In this document: positions 7,738 through 18,116 of the stretch, piece after piece | How positions within the stretch are numbered: position 1 is the stretch's first letter | Layout: each line of letters starts with the position of its first letter | Assembly (NCBI GenBank): GCA_963792655.1 | Contig: CAWBWU010000003.1 | Span: 1,282,592-1,346,591 of the forward strand | Length of the DNA stretch: 64,000 nt | Source of the DNA: DOZZ01 sp963792655 | Lineage (GTDB): Bacteria > Acidobacteriota > Terriglobia > Bryobacterales > Bryobacteraceae | Reading direction: 5' to 3' | The notes under the pieces: model-generated | Database searches by the model: none | Told to the model about the DNA's origin: nothing | Seen by the model: the letters and a program-made list of their open reading frames with translations, nothing else | Position numbers and translations under genes: made by a program

Positions 7738-10700
7738 TTAAAAGTAAATCTTGATCCCAAACTGCAGATAGCGCTGTTGATTCAGGCGTGTGTTGTTCTG
7801 CAATCCCCCGCCAATCGCCGTCCCCGAATTGAGATTGTTGCGGATCTCGTAATACTTAAATCCGTTACCGGACGGATCGAGTATATTGAACGAGTTTGCC
7901 GGCGTAGTGCTGAAGTGATCTGGCAACCGCGTCGTGTAATAGTCATTTGGCAGCGTGTTATTCGCATTTTGTCTGGAGAGCACGAGGTTCTGAAAGCTCG
8001 CCAGCGCCGCCGCTCCGCGAGGATCCGTAAGCGGAAAAGCGGTGCCCGGGTTCGCCGCGGCCCAGGAACTATAGACCGTTTGGAGGGTTGCCGCCGTCCA
8101 AGTCAGGCTGGGATAATTGCCAAAAAGATCGGTGCCACCTCCCACGTTGGGCGCGGTGCGGAACACAGGGTGATTGAGCGCATTGAGCGCATCCACGCGA
8201 AACTCCACCCGCCGTTTCTCTCCAATTTTGAACCTTTTCTGCACAGAGAGGTCGAGCGTCTGAACCATGGGACCCGTAATGCCCGCAATGGTACGCGGCG
8301 CATTTCCGAGTTGACCCGCAGGAGGCAATTCGAAGGCGGAATAGTTCACATAAGGTGCGCACAGATTCCCGGTCGGACAGCTACGCTTCCAGTCCGGGTT
8401 AATCAGTGGCACGCCCGCCACGATATTGGGGCGAATTTCATGGGTGTGCGTCGTATCGATATAATTATCGGCCGCAATCGTCGGCGTAAATGGATAGCCG
8501 GTCGTCAAGCGCTCCACTCCGGAAACGGTCCAGTTGGCCAAAGCGAACTGGAACGGTTTCCAGGCATTCGCACCGAACTGACGCCCGCTTCCGAAAGGAA
8601 TGTCATACACCGCTACCAGGTTCCAAGCGTAGGGAATATTGTAAGTGGAGACGGAACGGTCGCTGGCAGCCGTTGCTCCGAAGCTATATTGTCCGCCTCC
8701 GACGCTACCAGTGGTTAAAGAATTCTTGTCTGGGCTAGCGTCGGAAGCGGTATCCAGTGACTTCGACCAGCGAAAATTCGTGTACATCGTCAGATGATTG
8801 GCTTGCCAGCGGTAACTCACCAGGGCTGAATTGAAACTGCTGTTGCCCGAAGCGTCATAAAAACTCGATATGCCCGAGTAGCCGAGATAGGGAGAAGCAA
8901 GCGAATAAATCGGCACCGTCAGTGCGCCGCCGCTAGAGTTTCTGCGGCCAAGCGGATCCGCCACCGTCGTGGTTGCCTTCACATTGAGATTTTGCAGCGC
9001 GGCCAGATAACTGGACGGCGGATTGTTCAACACCACCGCGGGCATAATCAGATGGGTTCCTTTTGCTCCCGCGTAGGAAAGTTCCAGCAGGCCGTGGGAC
9101 CCAAGCTGGCGCTGAAGCGAGAGGCTCCAATTCTGTACATAGGGGACGGCGGTCTCGCCCGTTTGAACACTGCCTGGGAAGTTCACCGCCGCGTTGTACA
9201 CCAGACCGCTCGGATTGTCGGTCAGTCCGAGAACCTGTTGCACTGGCACCGCCGGAACATATGGCGGATTCGATGAGAGCCGAGTGACCGGAATGCCCGA
9301 AGTGCCGTCACTAGCAACCACGGGCGTAGTGTGAGTCTGACCGGCGGTTTCACCATAGTTTGCGGCGCCGCTGGTGAAATTCGGAACAGGGTTACGATTC
9401 TGGCCGGTCAGTGGCGCATGGGATAAGCCATAACCGCCGCGAACCACCCAATTCTGCAGCCACGCCAGCCGCGGCGTGTATGCAAAACCGATTCGAGGTT
9501 CAAAATCTAGCCAACGAATCGGAGTAAGATAGCGCGAACGTCCCCCGTATCCGGAAAAAGCGAAGGGCACAATCGTAGCCTGGTTAATCGCGGGAAGCCC
9601 TGTCGCGGCTGAAGCGGGAAGGCAATCGGGAAGCTGGCAAGGGCCGGTCAGTTGGACCGTCTTAGACTGAGACGGATCGAGAAAACCCTGCAAGTTGTTC
9701 TTCTCGATGCGCGGGAGTTGCAGCGAATAGCGCAGCCCGATGTTGAAGGTCAGGTTCGGCTTGACCCGCCAGTCATTTTGCACATACGCGGCCCCGGCAT
9801 TCCAGCGGTAATAATACGGAATCGCCGTGTTCGCCAACACAATAGAATTGGGCACGCCCAGCAGAAAGCTGGCCACCGGGTTCCCACCAACCGACGACTG
9901 AGTACCCGCGGCACCGGTTTGGTCCGTCTGCACATAACGGAATTGATAGTTCCCGCCGTCTATGCTGTACAGAGATTCGGCATTCAACAACGCGCGCGAA
10001 AGGTCCACACCGAACTTCCAGGTACTCGCGCCGCGCGTAATATAGACGTTGTCCGCGATCTGATATTGCTGCTCGAGACTGTAGCCGAGCGTCGATGGCT
10101 GCGATCCGATGTTCGCCGGACTGTTCCCGTTGTCATAAATATTGATGAGCGGCAGGCCGCCTTTGGTCAGGCTGGGAAGCCCGTTCTCAATGCTCAGATT
10201 ACGTCCCGAATTCACGTCGAATTGCGGCGACAACTGTCCGCTAAAATCAGCTCGCGTGTATGCCAGCCGAAGTTCGTTCACTACCGTCGGTGAAATAATC
10301 TGCGTATCGCTCAGCGTGTATTGGAAGGACTTGCTATAGGAGCCGCTGTTCCCATTCGTGGGGTAAGCCGGATCGTTGGCGCTCACTCCAACGACAGGGA
10401 CCACCGTCCAGCGAAAACTTACGTGATTGCGGTCACCGAAATTATGATCGATCTTCGTGTTGAAACGCGTACTTTCGTTGCTCAGATATTGATAAGTGAC
10501 ATAGTCCTGTAGAATTCCGTTACCGTCGAGAAAGTACGGAGTGTTGGCTCGAGGCACATACTGCAGCAGCTTAACCGCAGCCGGGTCGATCATCGAGGCC
10601 GGGATCTTATTATCTGGAAATTGCGGATAGATTGCGCCCGTCGTTAGAGGCGCAATGATGAACTGGTTGCCCACCTGAATGAACTGGTTGTAGATTTTCG

Positions 10701-11805
10701 TATTGTTGTTCGGCAGAAAAGCGGACGCTGGAAACTGACTCTGCAAACTTGCCGGCACATACGCATTCTGCCCATTTAGTTGGACTAAATTGCTGAAGTC
10801 GCCGGCCCGCATGCCGTCTGTGGGGACGCTTGCCAGTTGTTGCTGCTTGTCGCTCTCATAACGCGGTTCGCCGGCGAAAAAGAAAAACGTTTTGTTGCGG
10901 CCATTGTAGAGTTTGGGGATGACGACAGGGCCGCCCATCTGCCCGTCAAACTGATTCCACCGCAGATTGTTCACTGGGCGATTCACGCTGGCTTGCGTAA
11001 ACGGGGCTGCATTCGCGGCCGGGTTCCGGTTGTACCAAAGCGCCAGCCCGTGAAAGTCGTTGGTCCCGGATTTCGTCGTGATACTGATGATTCCTCCACC
11101 GCTCTTTCCGTATTGCGCATCGAAGCCGTTGGTTTGAACCGTAAACTCCTGAACGGTCTCCGGCGAAAATGAAACCGCCTCGCGCGCCAGCCCCACGCCT
11201 GTGTTGCTGATCCCGTCTGCCAGCAGGTTCGTGCTCCCAGCCCGGCCACCATTGGCCTGCAGATTGAACCCGGGCAGCGGCGCCCCGCCCGTTAGCTGCG
11301 GACTCGAACTGCCCACATCTCCGGTAACGTTGCCAACCGTGATGGCGAGGTCAAGCACGCTTCGGGTGGGCAAAGGCGTCTCGTTGAGCAGCCTTGAGTT
11401 GATCGTCTGCCCAAGCGTGCCGGATTCGGTGTTTAGCACCGCGGCATTGGCGCTGACCGTTACCTCGGTTGCCACATCCCCCGCCTGCAGAACAACGTTC
11501 GCGCTCACCACCGTCGAGGTGTCGACCTTGATATTCTCCAGGATCGCCTTTTTAAAACCCGGAGCCGACACTTCAATCCGATACGTAACAGGGTCCAGAT
11601 TTTCCTGGATAAAGCTGCCCTGATCACTGGTAGTCAACCGGCGTGTTTCGTTTGTCCCCGAGTTGATAATGACCACCGTTGCGTTCGGAACGACTCCGCT
11701 GCTAGCGTCGGTAACATTGCCGCTGATGCCTCCCCGATTCGTCTGGGCAAAGACCCAGGCGACCGGGAGTAAGGCGGTAACCAGGTACAGCAGTTTTCGA
11801 GACAT
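7738..11805 (-). CDS. TonB-dependent receptor, Oar-like, with carboxypeptidase-regulatory domain
   Basis: A 1355-residue outer-membrane protein. Residues 1-20 are a signal peptide; about 22-110 form a CarboxypepD_reg/CNA-B-like domain (GGISGNVTDASSGVVPNATV, then TYRIEVSAPGFKK). The plug follows (QEFTVQTNGFDAQYGKSGGGIISITTKSGTNDFHG), then a long barrel rich in aromatic beta strands ending in LNQQRYLQFGIKIYF with a terminal Phe. This is the Oar-like receptor type abundant in Acidobacteriota. It heads a minus-strand run with the oligogalacturonate-lyase-like gene only 5 bases downstream, so a plant oligosaccharide is a plausible ligand, but that is inference from neighbours. Confidence 0.9.
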   Translation of the reverse strand: MSRKLLYLVTALLPVAWVFAQTNRGGISGNVTDASSGVVPNATVVIINSGTNETRRLTTSDQGSFIQENLDPVTYRIEVSAPGFKKAILENIKVDTSTVVSANVVLQAGDVATEVTVSANAAVLNTESGTLGQTINSRLLNETPLPTRSVLDLAITVGNVTGDVGSSSPQLTGGAPLPGFNLQANGGRAGSTNLLADGISNTGVGLAREAVSFSPETVQEFTVQTNGFDAQYGKSGGGIISITTKSGTNDFHGLALWYNRNPAANAAPFTQASVNRPVNNLRWNQFDGQMGGPVVIPKLYNGRNKTFFFFAGEPRYESDKQQQLASVPTDGMRAGDFSNLVQLNGQNAYVPASLQSQFPASAFLPNNNTKIYNQFIQVGNQFIIAPLTTGAIYPQFPDNKIPASMIDPAAVKLLQYVPRANTPYFLDGNGILQDYVTYQYLSNESTRFNTKIDHNFGDRNHVSFRWTVVPVVGVSANDPAYPTNGNSGSYSKSFQYTLSDTQIISPTVVNELRLAYTRADFSGQLSPQFDVNSGRNLSIENGLPSLTKGGLPLINIYDNGNSPANIGSQPSTLGYSLEQQYQIADNVYITRGASTWKFGVDLSRALLNAESLYSIDGGNYQFRYVQTDQTGAAGTQSSVGGNPVASFLLGVPNSIVLANTAIPYYYRWNAGAAYVQNDWRVKPNLTFNIGLRYSLQLPRIEKNNLQGFLDPSQSKTVQLTGPCQLPDCLPASAATGLPAINQATIVPFAFSGYGGRSRYLTPIRWLDFEPRIGFAYTPRLAWLQNWVVRGGYGLSHAPLTGQNRNPVPNFTSGAANYGETAGQTHTTPVVASDGTSGIPVTRLSSNPPYVPAVPVQQVLGLTDNPSGLVYNAAVNFPGSVQTGETAVPYVQNWSLSLQRQLGSHGLLELSYAGAKGTHLIMPAVVLNNPPSSYLAALQNLNVKATTTVADPLGRRNSSGGALTVPIYSLASPYLGYSGISSFYDASGNSSFNSALVSYRWQANHLTMYTNFRWSKSLDTASDASPDKNSLTTGSVGGGQYSFGATAASDRSVSTYNIPYAWNLVAVYDIPFGSGRQFGANAWKPFQFALANWTVSGVERLTTGYPFTPTIAADNYIDTTHTHEIRPNIVAGVPLINPDWKRSCPTGNLCAPYVNYSAFELPPAGQLGNAPRTIAGITGPMVQTLDLSVQKRFKIGEKRRVEFRVDALNALNHPVFRTAPNVGGGTDLFGNYPSLTWTAATLQTVYSSWAAANPGTAFPLTDPRGAAALASFQNLVLSRQNANNTLPNDYYTTRLPDHFSTTPANSFNILDPSGNGFKYYEIRNNLNSGTAIGGGLQNNTRLNQQRYLQFGIKIYF

Positions 11806-11937
11806 TTCGTTAACTCTGCCGAATTAAGGAAGATATCACAAAAAGTACTTTTGACTTTCGCGCGCACTTCCCATTGAACTTCGCTCCAAGCGGGTGTATG
11901 ATGGCTCCTATTTGCTCAAGGCGTTTCAGGAGGATCC

Positions 11938-14900
11938 ATGCGCATCCGTCTTGCTTCAATTTGTCTCCCGCTTATACTGACCGCAACGTCGTTCGGCCAG
12001 TCTTTCTATGGTTCCATCGTGGGAACCGTTACCGATTCCTCCGGTTCCGCAGTTCCCCAAGCCGGAGTCACCATGATCAACATGGGCACAGCCGAACGGC
12101 GCCCCACCCAAACCGATAGCGGCGGCAACTATCAATTTCCTAACGTGCAGCCTGGTCAGTACAGAGTTGAAGTGGAGAAGACCGGCTTCCGTAAGTTCAT
12201 CCGCGAGCCCATCACGGTTGAGGTCCAAAGCTCAGTCCGTATCGATGTCGGCATGCAGGTCGGCGACATGAGCCAGGTAATCGAAGTCCAGGCGCAAACT
12301 CCTCTGCTACAGACCGAGAACGCCTCGCTCGGCCAAGTCGTCGAGTCTCGCAAGGTCTTGGAAACTCCGCTCAACGGGCGCAACGTCTTCAACCTCGTCG
12401 GGCTGGTTCCTGGCGTCAATCCCGGCGGACAATCCGGCCAGAACCCTACGGGCACCAATCCGTTCGCCTGGGGCAACTATCAGATCGGCGGCGGACAGGC
12501 GAATCAGAGCGCAGCTTACATTGATGGCGCCTCAGTCAATACCTCATATGTGAACCTGACTGCTTTGGTCCCGACCCAGGATGCCGTTCAGGAATTCCGC
12601 GTTCAGACCAACAATCTCGGCCCGGAGTTCGGGCGCTTTGCTGGCGGCGTAATCAACATGGTGACCAAGTCAGGCACCAACTCCTTCCATGGCAGCGCAT
12701 ACGAATTCCTGCGGAACAAAGTTCTCAACGCCAATACTTTCTTCAATAACAAGGCTGGCGTCAGCCGCCCAGCCTTCTCGCAAAATCAATACGGTGCTAA
12801 CATTGGCGGTCCAGTCTGGAAGGACCACACGTTCTTCTTTTTCGGGTGGGAGGGTTTCCGCCTTCGGCAGGGAGCATCGTACGTCTATACGGTTCCCACG
12901 GACGCGCAGCGGGCCGGGAATTTCTCGAATTTGCGGGATTCCAGCGGCAACGTCATTCCCATCTTTGACCCGCTCACCACCTGCGGTCGCTTGGGTAACC
13001 CCGCCTGCGCGGTGGACGCAAGCGGCAAGGAAATCATCACCCGGCAGCAGTTCCCAGGCAATATCATCCCGGCCAGCCGGTTCGATCGCGCCGCCCAAGC
13101 TATGGAGAACCTGTGGGCCAGGGCGAACGGCCCCGGCTCGGGATTCCAAGCCGTCAACAATTTCACTGCCAACGCCAGTGTGGGTGGAAACAACGATGAA
13201 TACAACGCCCGCGTTGACCATAACTTCTCGGAAAAGCAACATGTTTTCGCGCGCTACACGTTCTGGACCAACCTCAACCTTCCGATCGACCCCTACAATA
13301 CGAAAACGTGCGTAGATCGCTGCACCGAGACCTTCAATACCAATCAAGCCGTACTTGGCGATACCTTTAGCTTCTCGCCCACACTGATCGGCGATTTCCG
13401 CGTTTCCTACCTGCGCTTCAATTACGATCGCACAGCACTGACGCAAGGCTACGATCTGACGCAACTCGGCTGGCCCGCATCATTGAATAACCAAGTGGCA
13501 TACCGTGTCCAGCCGATTCCACTCGTGACTGGCTACAACGGTGTCTTTGGCACCAATGGTACCGGGAGCACCATTGTGGCGCGCAACGACAACGATTCGG
13601 TATCTCCAAACATCACATGGATTAAAGGCAAGCACACGCTAAAGTTCGGCGGCGAGATCCGCAGGCTGACGCATAATTATTATCAGCAAAACAACCCCTC
13701 GGGGTCGTTCAACTTCGACCGTCTTCTGACTTCCGCAAATCCACTCTCGCCGGGCAGCACCGGTGATGGCTTCGCCTCCTTCCTGCTCGGGTACGGTACC
13801 GGAGGCGGAGTGACATCGAACTCCTTCGTGGCCGGCCAGATGATCTATCGCGGATACTATGCCGGCGATCAATTTCAAATCAGTTCGCGGCTCACCGTAA
13901 ACTACGGGATCCGCTTTGAGCAGATGGGACCCTGGTCGGAGCGTTTCGACCGTCTCAGCGTGCTGCTGCCCACCGCCGCCAATCCGTTGACGCCCGCTTA
14001 CAAAGGGAAACTCGCTCTGGTGAACTCTCCGGACCGCAGTAGCCGCAATAACACAGATCTTAAGAACCTCTGGGCTCCGCGCCTGGGCATCGCCTATCGC
14101 GTAACAAACAACACGGTGATTCGTACCGGCTATGGGATCTTCTACCTGCCCAATGATGTTGCCTTCAGCACCAGCCCCAACAATGATAATGTTAACTCCT
14201 ATACGACGCCTTTCGTCGGTACCCTGGATGGGTCTCTGACCCCGTTCGATAAACTGAGCAACCCGTTTCCCGGTGGAATCACGCAGGCCCCCGGTCATAG
14301 CGGCAACACGGACCAACTTTTTCTCGGACAAGGCATCGCAGCGCCGATTGCAGGCGATCCCTCGGCCTATATGCAACAGTGGAACTTCGACGTTCAACGC
14401 GAATTCCCGAGGGGCATACTGGTGGACGCCGCCTACGCCGGGTCTAAGGGAACGCACCTGCCCGCTTACAGCCAGCAAGTGGACCAACTCCCGGTTCAGT
14501 ACATGAGCCTTGGTGCCGCAGCGCTCCAGCAGCAGGTGCCCAATCCATTTTTCGGCCAGGTAAAGCTCGGCGCCTTGTCGCAGCCCACGGTTGCTTACGG
14601 CCAACTGCTGCGCCCGTTTCCCCAATACAACGGCGTCACTATTAACGCTCCCAAGAACCGCGATTCGATCTATCACAGTGCCCAGCTCAAGGTCGAGAAG
14701 CGCTTTTCTCAGGGCGGCTCGCTACTAGGCGCATATACCTGGTCGAAGCTCATCACGAACACCGACACGCTTACCTCGTGGCTCGAAGGAAATGGGGCCG
14801 GAGGTGTGCAGAACAATTACAACCTGCGCGCGGAACGATCGCTTGCCAACTACGATGTCGCTCACCGCCTTGTGGTCAGCTATGTTTACGATCTACCCTT

Positions 14901-15414
14901 CGGCAAGAGCCAGCCGTTTCTTTCCGATATGAACAGCGTAGTGAACAAAGTGGTCTCGGGGTGGAGCTTCCAGGGTGTTTCCACCTTTCAATCCGGCACG
15001 CCTTTGAATCTCACTACCGCGGTAAACCTGACCAATTCGTTTGGCGGTGGTTCCCGCCCCAACAGCACGGGCGTCAGCGCAAAACTCGACGGGTCGGCCC
15101 AAAGCCGTCTGAACCGGTGGTTCGACACCTCGCAATTCACCGCTCCGCCGCCCGCAACGTTCGGCAACGTCGGCCGGCTATTGCCGGACGTGCGAACTCA
15201 TGGCGTCGCAAACTGGGACATAGCCATCGTGAAAAGCACAACCGTCATAGGGGAACGTGTCGGTTTACAGTTCAGAACTGAAGTCTTCAATCTGTTCAAC
15301 CGCGTTCAGTTCGGGTATCCCGGCACGAGTCTCGGCACTTCCAATTTCGGAGTGATCAGCAGCCAGGCCAATACCCCAAGGCTCGTACAATTCGCCCTAC
15401 GATTACAATTTTGA
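11938..15414 (+). CDS. TonB-dependent receptor, Oar-like, with carboxypeptidase-regulatory domain
   Basis: A 1158-residue outer-membrane receptor of the same architecture as its divergent neighbour: signal peptide (1-21), regulatory beta-sandwich domain (GSIVGTVTDSSGSAVPQAGV to VEKTGFRKF), plug (QEFRVQTNNLGPEFGRFAGGVINMVTKSGTNSFHG) and barrel ending in PRLVQFALRLQF with the terminal Phe needed for barrel insertion. A perfect AGGAGG stands 5 bases before the ATG. Its stop overlaps the TTG start of the next gene, so it is translationally coupled to the CRTAC1-like protein. Substrate unknown. Confidence 0.9.
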   Translation: MRIRLASICLPLILTATSFGQSFYGSIVGTVTDSSGSAVPQAGVTMINMGTAERRPTQTDSGGNYQFPNVQPGQYRVEVEKTGFRKFIREPITVEVQSSVRIDVGMQVGDMSQVIEVQAQTPLLQTENASLGQVVESRKVLETPLNGRNVFNLVGLVPGVNPGGQSGQNPTGTNPFAWGNYQIGGGQANQSAAYIDGASVNTSYVNLTALVPTQDAVQEFRVQTNNLGPEFGRFAGGVINMVTKSGTNSFHGSAYEFLRNKVLNANTFFNNKAGVSRPAFSQNQYGANIGGPVWKDHTFFFFGWEGFRLRQGASYVYTVPTDAQRAGNFSNLRDSSGNVIPIFDPLTTCGRLGNPACAVDASGKEIITRQQFPGNIIPASRFDRAAQAMENLWARANGPGSGFQAVNNFTANASVGGNNDEYNARVDHNFSEKQHVFARYTFWTNLNLPIDPYNTKTCVDRCTETFNTNQAVLGDTFSFSPTLIGDFRVSYLRFNYDRTALTQGYDLTQLGWPASLNNQVAYRVQPIPLVTGYNGVFGTNGTGSTIVARNDNDSVSPNITWIKGKHTLKFGGEIRRLTHNYYQQNNPSGSFNFDRLLTSANPLSPGSTGDGFASFLLGYGTGGGVTSNSFVAGQMIYRGYYAGDQFQISSRLTVNYGIRFEQMGPWSERFDRLSVLLPTAANPLTPAYKGKLALVNSPDRSSRNNTDLKNLWAPRLGIAYRVTNNTVIRTGYGIFYLPNDVAFSTSPNNDNVNSYTTPFVGTLDGSLTPFDKLSNPFPGGITQAPGHSGNTDQLFLGQGIAAPIAGDPSAYMQQWNFDVQREFPRGILVDAAYAGSKGTHLPAYSQQVDQLPVQYMSLGAAALQQQVPNPFFGQVKLGALSQPTVAYGQLLRPFPQYNGVTINAPKNRDSIYHSAQLKVEKRFSQGGSLLGAYTWSKLITNTDTLTSWLEGNGAGGVQNNYNLRAERSLANYDVAHRLVVSYVYDLPFGKSQPFLSDMNSVVNKVVSGWSFQGVSTFQSGTPLNLTTAVNLTNSFGGGSRPNSTGVSAKLDGSAQSRLNRWFDTSQFTAPPPATFGNVGRLLPDVRTHGVANWDIAIVKSTTVIGERVGLQFRTEVFNLFNRVQFGYPGTSLGTSNFGVISSQANTPRLVQFALRLQF

Positions 15415-17003
15415 CGTACTGGGGGGCGGCCTTATCCGCCGCCCTCCTTGTATTCGCAACGCAGAGCGGCCCATTCGGCTTCATCCACGGCAACTCTCCG
15501 ACCTCCCAGAAGTTTCTCCTTGAAACTATGGGAGGCGGGGTCGCGCTGCTGGATTACAACAACGACGGCCTGCTGGATGTCTTCTTCGTCAACTCCGGTA
15601 AGCTCCACGAAAAATCCACCAACTCTACAAATTTCGCCCGCCGCGAACCTTCCTTCTGGAACCGCCTGTATCGTCAGAATTCCGACCATACGTTCACCGA
15701 CGTCACGGCCGCCGCCGGACTGGACAAAGCCGCCAACAGCTACGGTATGGGCGTAGCTGTTGGTGATTACAACAACGATGGATTTCCCGATCTCTATCTG
15801 ACCGCGTACGGAGCCAATACTCTTTACCGGAATAATGGTGACGGCACCTTCACCGATGTAACCGAAGCGGCTGGCGTACGCGCGGCTGGATGGTCCGCAT
15901 CGGCCGGATTCTTAGATTACGACAACGACGGCCGGCTCGATCTATTCGTCACCCGCTACCTGGATTGGGATCTGAACCGCAATATTCTCTGCGGCACTCC
16001 CTTTCACTCCTACTGCCGCCCGGACAAATTCGGATCCGTCTCCAGCATCCTCTATCACAATGAAGGCGGCGGCCGATTCCGTGATGTCAGCGAGTCGTCC
16101 GGGATCGCGGCCAAGAAAGGCAAAGCGCTCGGCGTTGCTTTCAACGATTTCGACAACGATGGCATGACCGACATCTTCGTCGCCAATGATGGCATGCAAC
16201 AATTCCTGTTTCACAACAAAGGCGACGGCACTTTTGAAGAGAAGGCGCTCGAAGTGGGCGTGGCATTTTCAGATGACGGCAAGCCCTACGCGGGCATGGG
16301 CGCCGTCTTCGCCGACTACGACAACGACGGCAAGCCTGACATCGCGGTTACGAACCTGGCCTTGGATAAGTACGCGCTCTACCGTAACGAAGGCGGGCAG
16401 TTCTCCTATGAGAGTCTCTCCACTGGCCTCGCCGCTCTGAGCGCCGGCAGTTCCGGTTGGGGCTTGGGCCTTTATGATTTCGACAATGACGGTTGGAAAG
16501 ACCTCTTCGTCGCTCAAAGCCACGTCCTCGATAACGTGGAAAAGATCAACTCCGGACTCCGCTATCTCGAGCCTCCCGCGTTGTTTTGGAATCGGAGCGG
16601 CAAGTTCGAGCGCGCGAATCTTGGCTCGATCCCGGCGATGGCCGGACGGGGCGTGGCCTTCGGCGACCTAAATAACGACGGGTACATGGATGCGGTCGTC
16701 TCCGTGCTCGGCGGCAAGCCTTGGATCTACTGGGGGCGTCCCGGCGCGAACCATTGGTTGGACGTGAAACTCCAGGGGGTTCACGCCAACCGCGATGGCC
16801 AGGGCGCGAAGATACATCTCGGCAATCAAACCGGCTACGCATCCACCGCGGGCAGCTATCTTTCAGCCAGCGACATCCGCGTGCATTTTGGACTGGGCGC
16901 GGCGCGCTCCACGGATCTTGAAATCGAATGGCCGGGCGGCAAAAAGCAACGGCTCACGCATGTGCCCGCTAACCGCGTCATCATGGTGAAAGAGCCTGAA
17001 TGA
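15411..17003 (+). CDS. CRTAC1 family protein (FG-GAP/VCBS repeats plus ASPIC/UnbV domain), exported
   Basis: A 530-residue secreted protein starting at a TTG that overlaps the receptor stop. Seven calcium-loop repeats are visible, each with the pattern D-(Y/F/L)-(N/D)-N-D-G-x-x-D: DYNNDGLLD, DYNNDGFPD, DYDNDGRLD, DFDNDGMTD, DYDNDGKPD, DFDNDGWKD and DLNNDGYMD. They build a beta-propeller. Residues from about 440 onward form an ASPIC/UnbV module (GQGAKIHL, GSYLSASDIRVHFGLG, LEIEWPGGKKQRL). Function of the family is poorly defined; it is commonly found beside Oar-like receptors in Acidobacteriota. It overlaps the TPR gene downstream by 4 bases. Confidence 0.9.
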   Translation: MTYWGAALSAALLVFATQSGPFGFIHGNSPTSQKFLLETMGGGVALLDYNNDGLLDVFFVNSGKLHEKSTNSTNFARREPSFWNRLYRQNSDHTFTDVTAAAGLDKAANSYGMGVAVGDYNNDGFPDLYLTAYGANTLYRNNGDGTFTDVTEAAGVRAAGWSASAGFLDYDNDGRLDLFVTRYLDWDLNRNILCGTPFHSYCRPDKFGSVSSILYHNEGGGRFRDVSESSGIAAKKGKALGVAFNDFDNDGMTDIFVANDGMQQFLFHNKGDGTFEEKALEVGVAFSDDGKPYAGMGAVFADYDNDGKPDIAVTNLALDKYALYRNEGGQFSYESLSTGLAALSAGSSGWGLGLYDFDNDGWKDLFVAQSHVLDNVEKINSGLRYLEPPALFWNRSGKFERANLGSIPAMAGRGVAFGDLNNDGYMDAVVSVLGGKPWIYWGRPGANHWLDVKLQGVHANRDGQGAKIHLGNQTGYASTAGSYLSASDIRVHFGLGAARSTDLEIEWPGGKKQRLTHVPANRVIMVKEPE

Positions 17004-18031
17004 TTTTCGCCGTCATCCTGTTCCTGCTCCAGATCACTCCCGAGATCAAACAGCACGTCGAAGCCGGTCTCGCCGCCAAACAAGCAGGTGACCTGGAGAA
17101 AGCGGCTCGCGAATTCCAACGTGTCACCGAACTTGCGCCCACCCTTCCCGCGGCTTTCGTCAATCTTGGCGCGCTTTACTACGAGAAAGCCCGTTTCGAC
17201 CTGGCCATTCCTCCTTTAGAGCAAGCTCTGAAGCTCAACCCGGAGTTGCCCGGAGCCCAAGCCATGCTCGGCATTTCGCTGCTTGCTCAGGGTTATGCGA
17301 AGGAGGCCATTGCGCATCTTGAAAAAGGGCAGCAACCCGACTCGCTCGGTGTCGCGCTACTGGAGGCAGGACGTCCCCGCGAGGCCATTGACAAGTTGGA
17401 AGCCGCCCTCGAGAAACGTCCCAATGACAGTGACCTTGTTTATTACCTTGGCCAGGCGCACAATCGGCTGTCGAAGCAAAGCTTTGAGTCGATTTTGAAA
17501 ACTCAGCCGGATTCGGCGCGAGCTCACCAGATTTTGGGCGAGGCGAACCAGGAAACAGGAAACCGGGAAGCCGCGCTCAGTCATTTCAAAGCAGCGCTAG
17601 GGGTTCGTCCGGACCTGCAAGGAATTCATTTTGCGCTCGGAGAAATGGCCGCAGCTGCTGGAGATTACGCCGCGGCCGAACGCGAGTTTCGCCAGGAGTC
17701 TACCCGCTTTCCTGGATCAGCCCCAGCCACTTACAAACTCGGGGCGACGCTCCTCAATCTAGGCAACGCCCGCGAGGCTCTCACAACTCTGCAGCGCGCC
17801 GATCGCCTTCAACCCGATATGCCTGAGACGCTGTTTGAGCTGGGCAAAGCGGAAGTGGCCACGAGCGACAACGCCGCGGCCGAGAAACATTTTCTGCGCG
17901 TCTTGGAGATGGAAGCAACTTCCAACCTCGCGGCCACAGCCCATTTCCAACTCGCCCAACTCTACCGCAAATCGGGCCGCGCCACCGAAGCCGGCCGCGA
18001 ATTGAAGGCATTTCAATCTCTCCGCAAATAG
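17000..18031 (+). CDS. Tetratricopeptide repeat protein, probably exported
   Basis: A 343-residue protein with a short hydrophobic N-terminus (IFAVILFLLQI) likely to be a signal or anchor, followed by about eight TPR units: AGDLEKAAREFQRVTELAPTL, ARFDLAIPPLEQALKLNPEL and TGNREAALSHFKAALGVRPDL show the typical spacing. TPR folds serve as protein docking scaffolds. It shares an ATGA overlap with the CRTAC1-like gene and is the third gene of the receptor operon, so it probably acts in the periplasm with those products. The precise partner is unknown. Confidence 0.85.
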   Translation: MIFAVILFLLQITPEIKQHVEAGLAAKQAGDLEKAAREFQRVTELAPTLPAAFVNLGALYYEKARFDLAIPPLEQALKLNPELPGAQAMLGISLLAQGYAKEAIAHLEKGQQPDSLGVALLEAGRPREAIDKLEAALEKRPNDSDLVYYLGQAHNRLSKQSFESILKTQPDSARAHQILGEANQETGNREAALSHFKAALGVRPDLQGIHFALGEMAAAAGDYAAAEREFRQESTRFPGSAPATYKLGATLLNLGNAREALTTLQRADRLQPDMPETLFELGKAEVATSDNAAAEKHFLRVLEMEATSNLAATAHFQLAQLYRKSGRATEAGRELKAFQSLRK

Positions 18032-18116
18032 CCGTGTCTTGCTGACGTAAACCTGCCGCGGCGAATCCTCGTCTAACCGGGCAGTACATTGTCCACCTAA
18101 AACAAGGAGTTTTAGC

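Noticed and set aside
7657..8718. Plus-strand open frame of about 350 codons
   Set aside because: Antisense to the first TonB receptor, rich in Arg and Ile as typical of shadow frames.
13639..14676. Long minus-strand open frame opposite the second TonB receptor
   Set aside because: Antisense to a well supported receptor; composition and lack of motifs mark it as a shadow.
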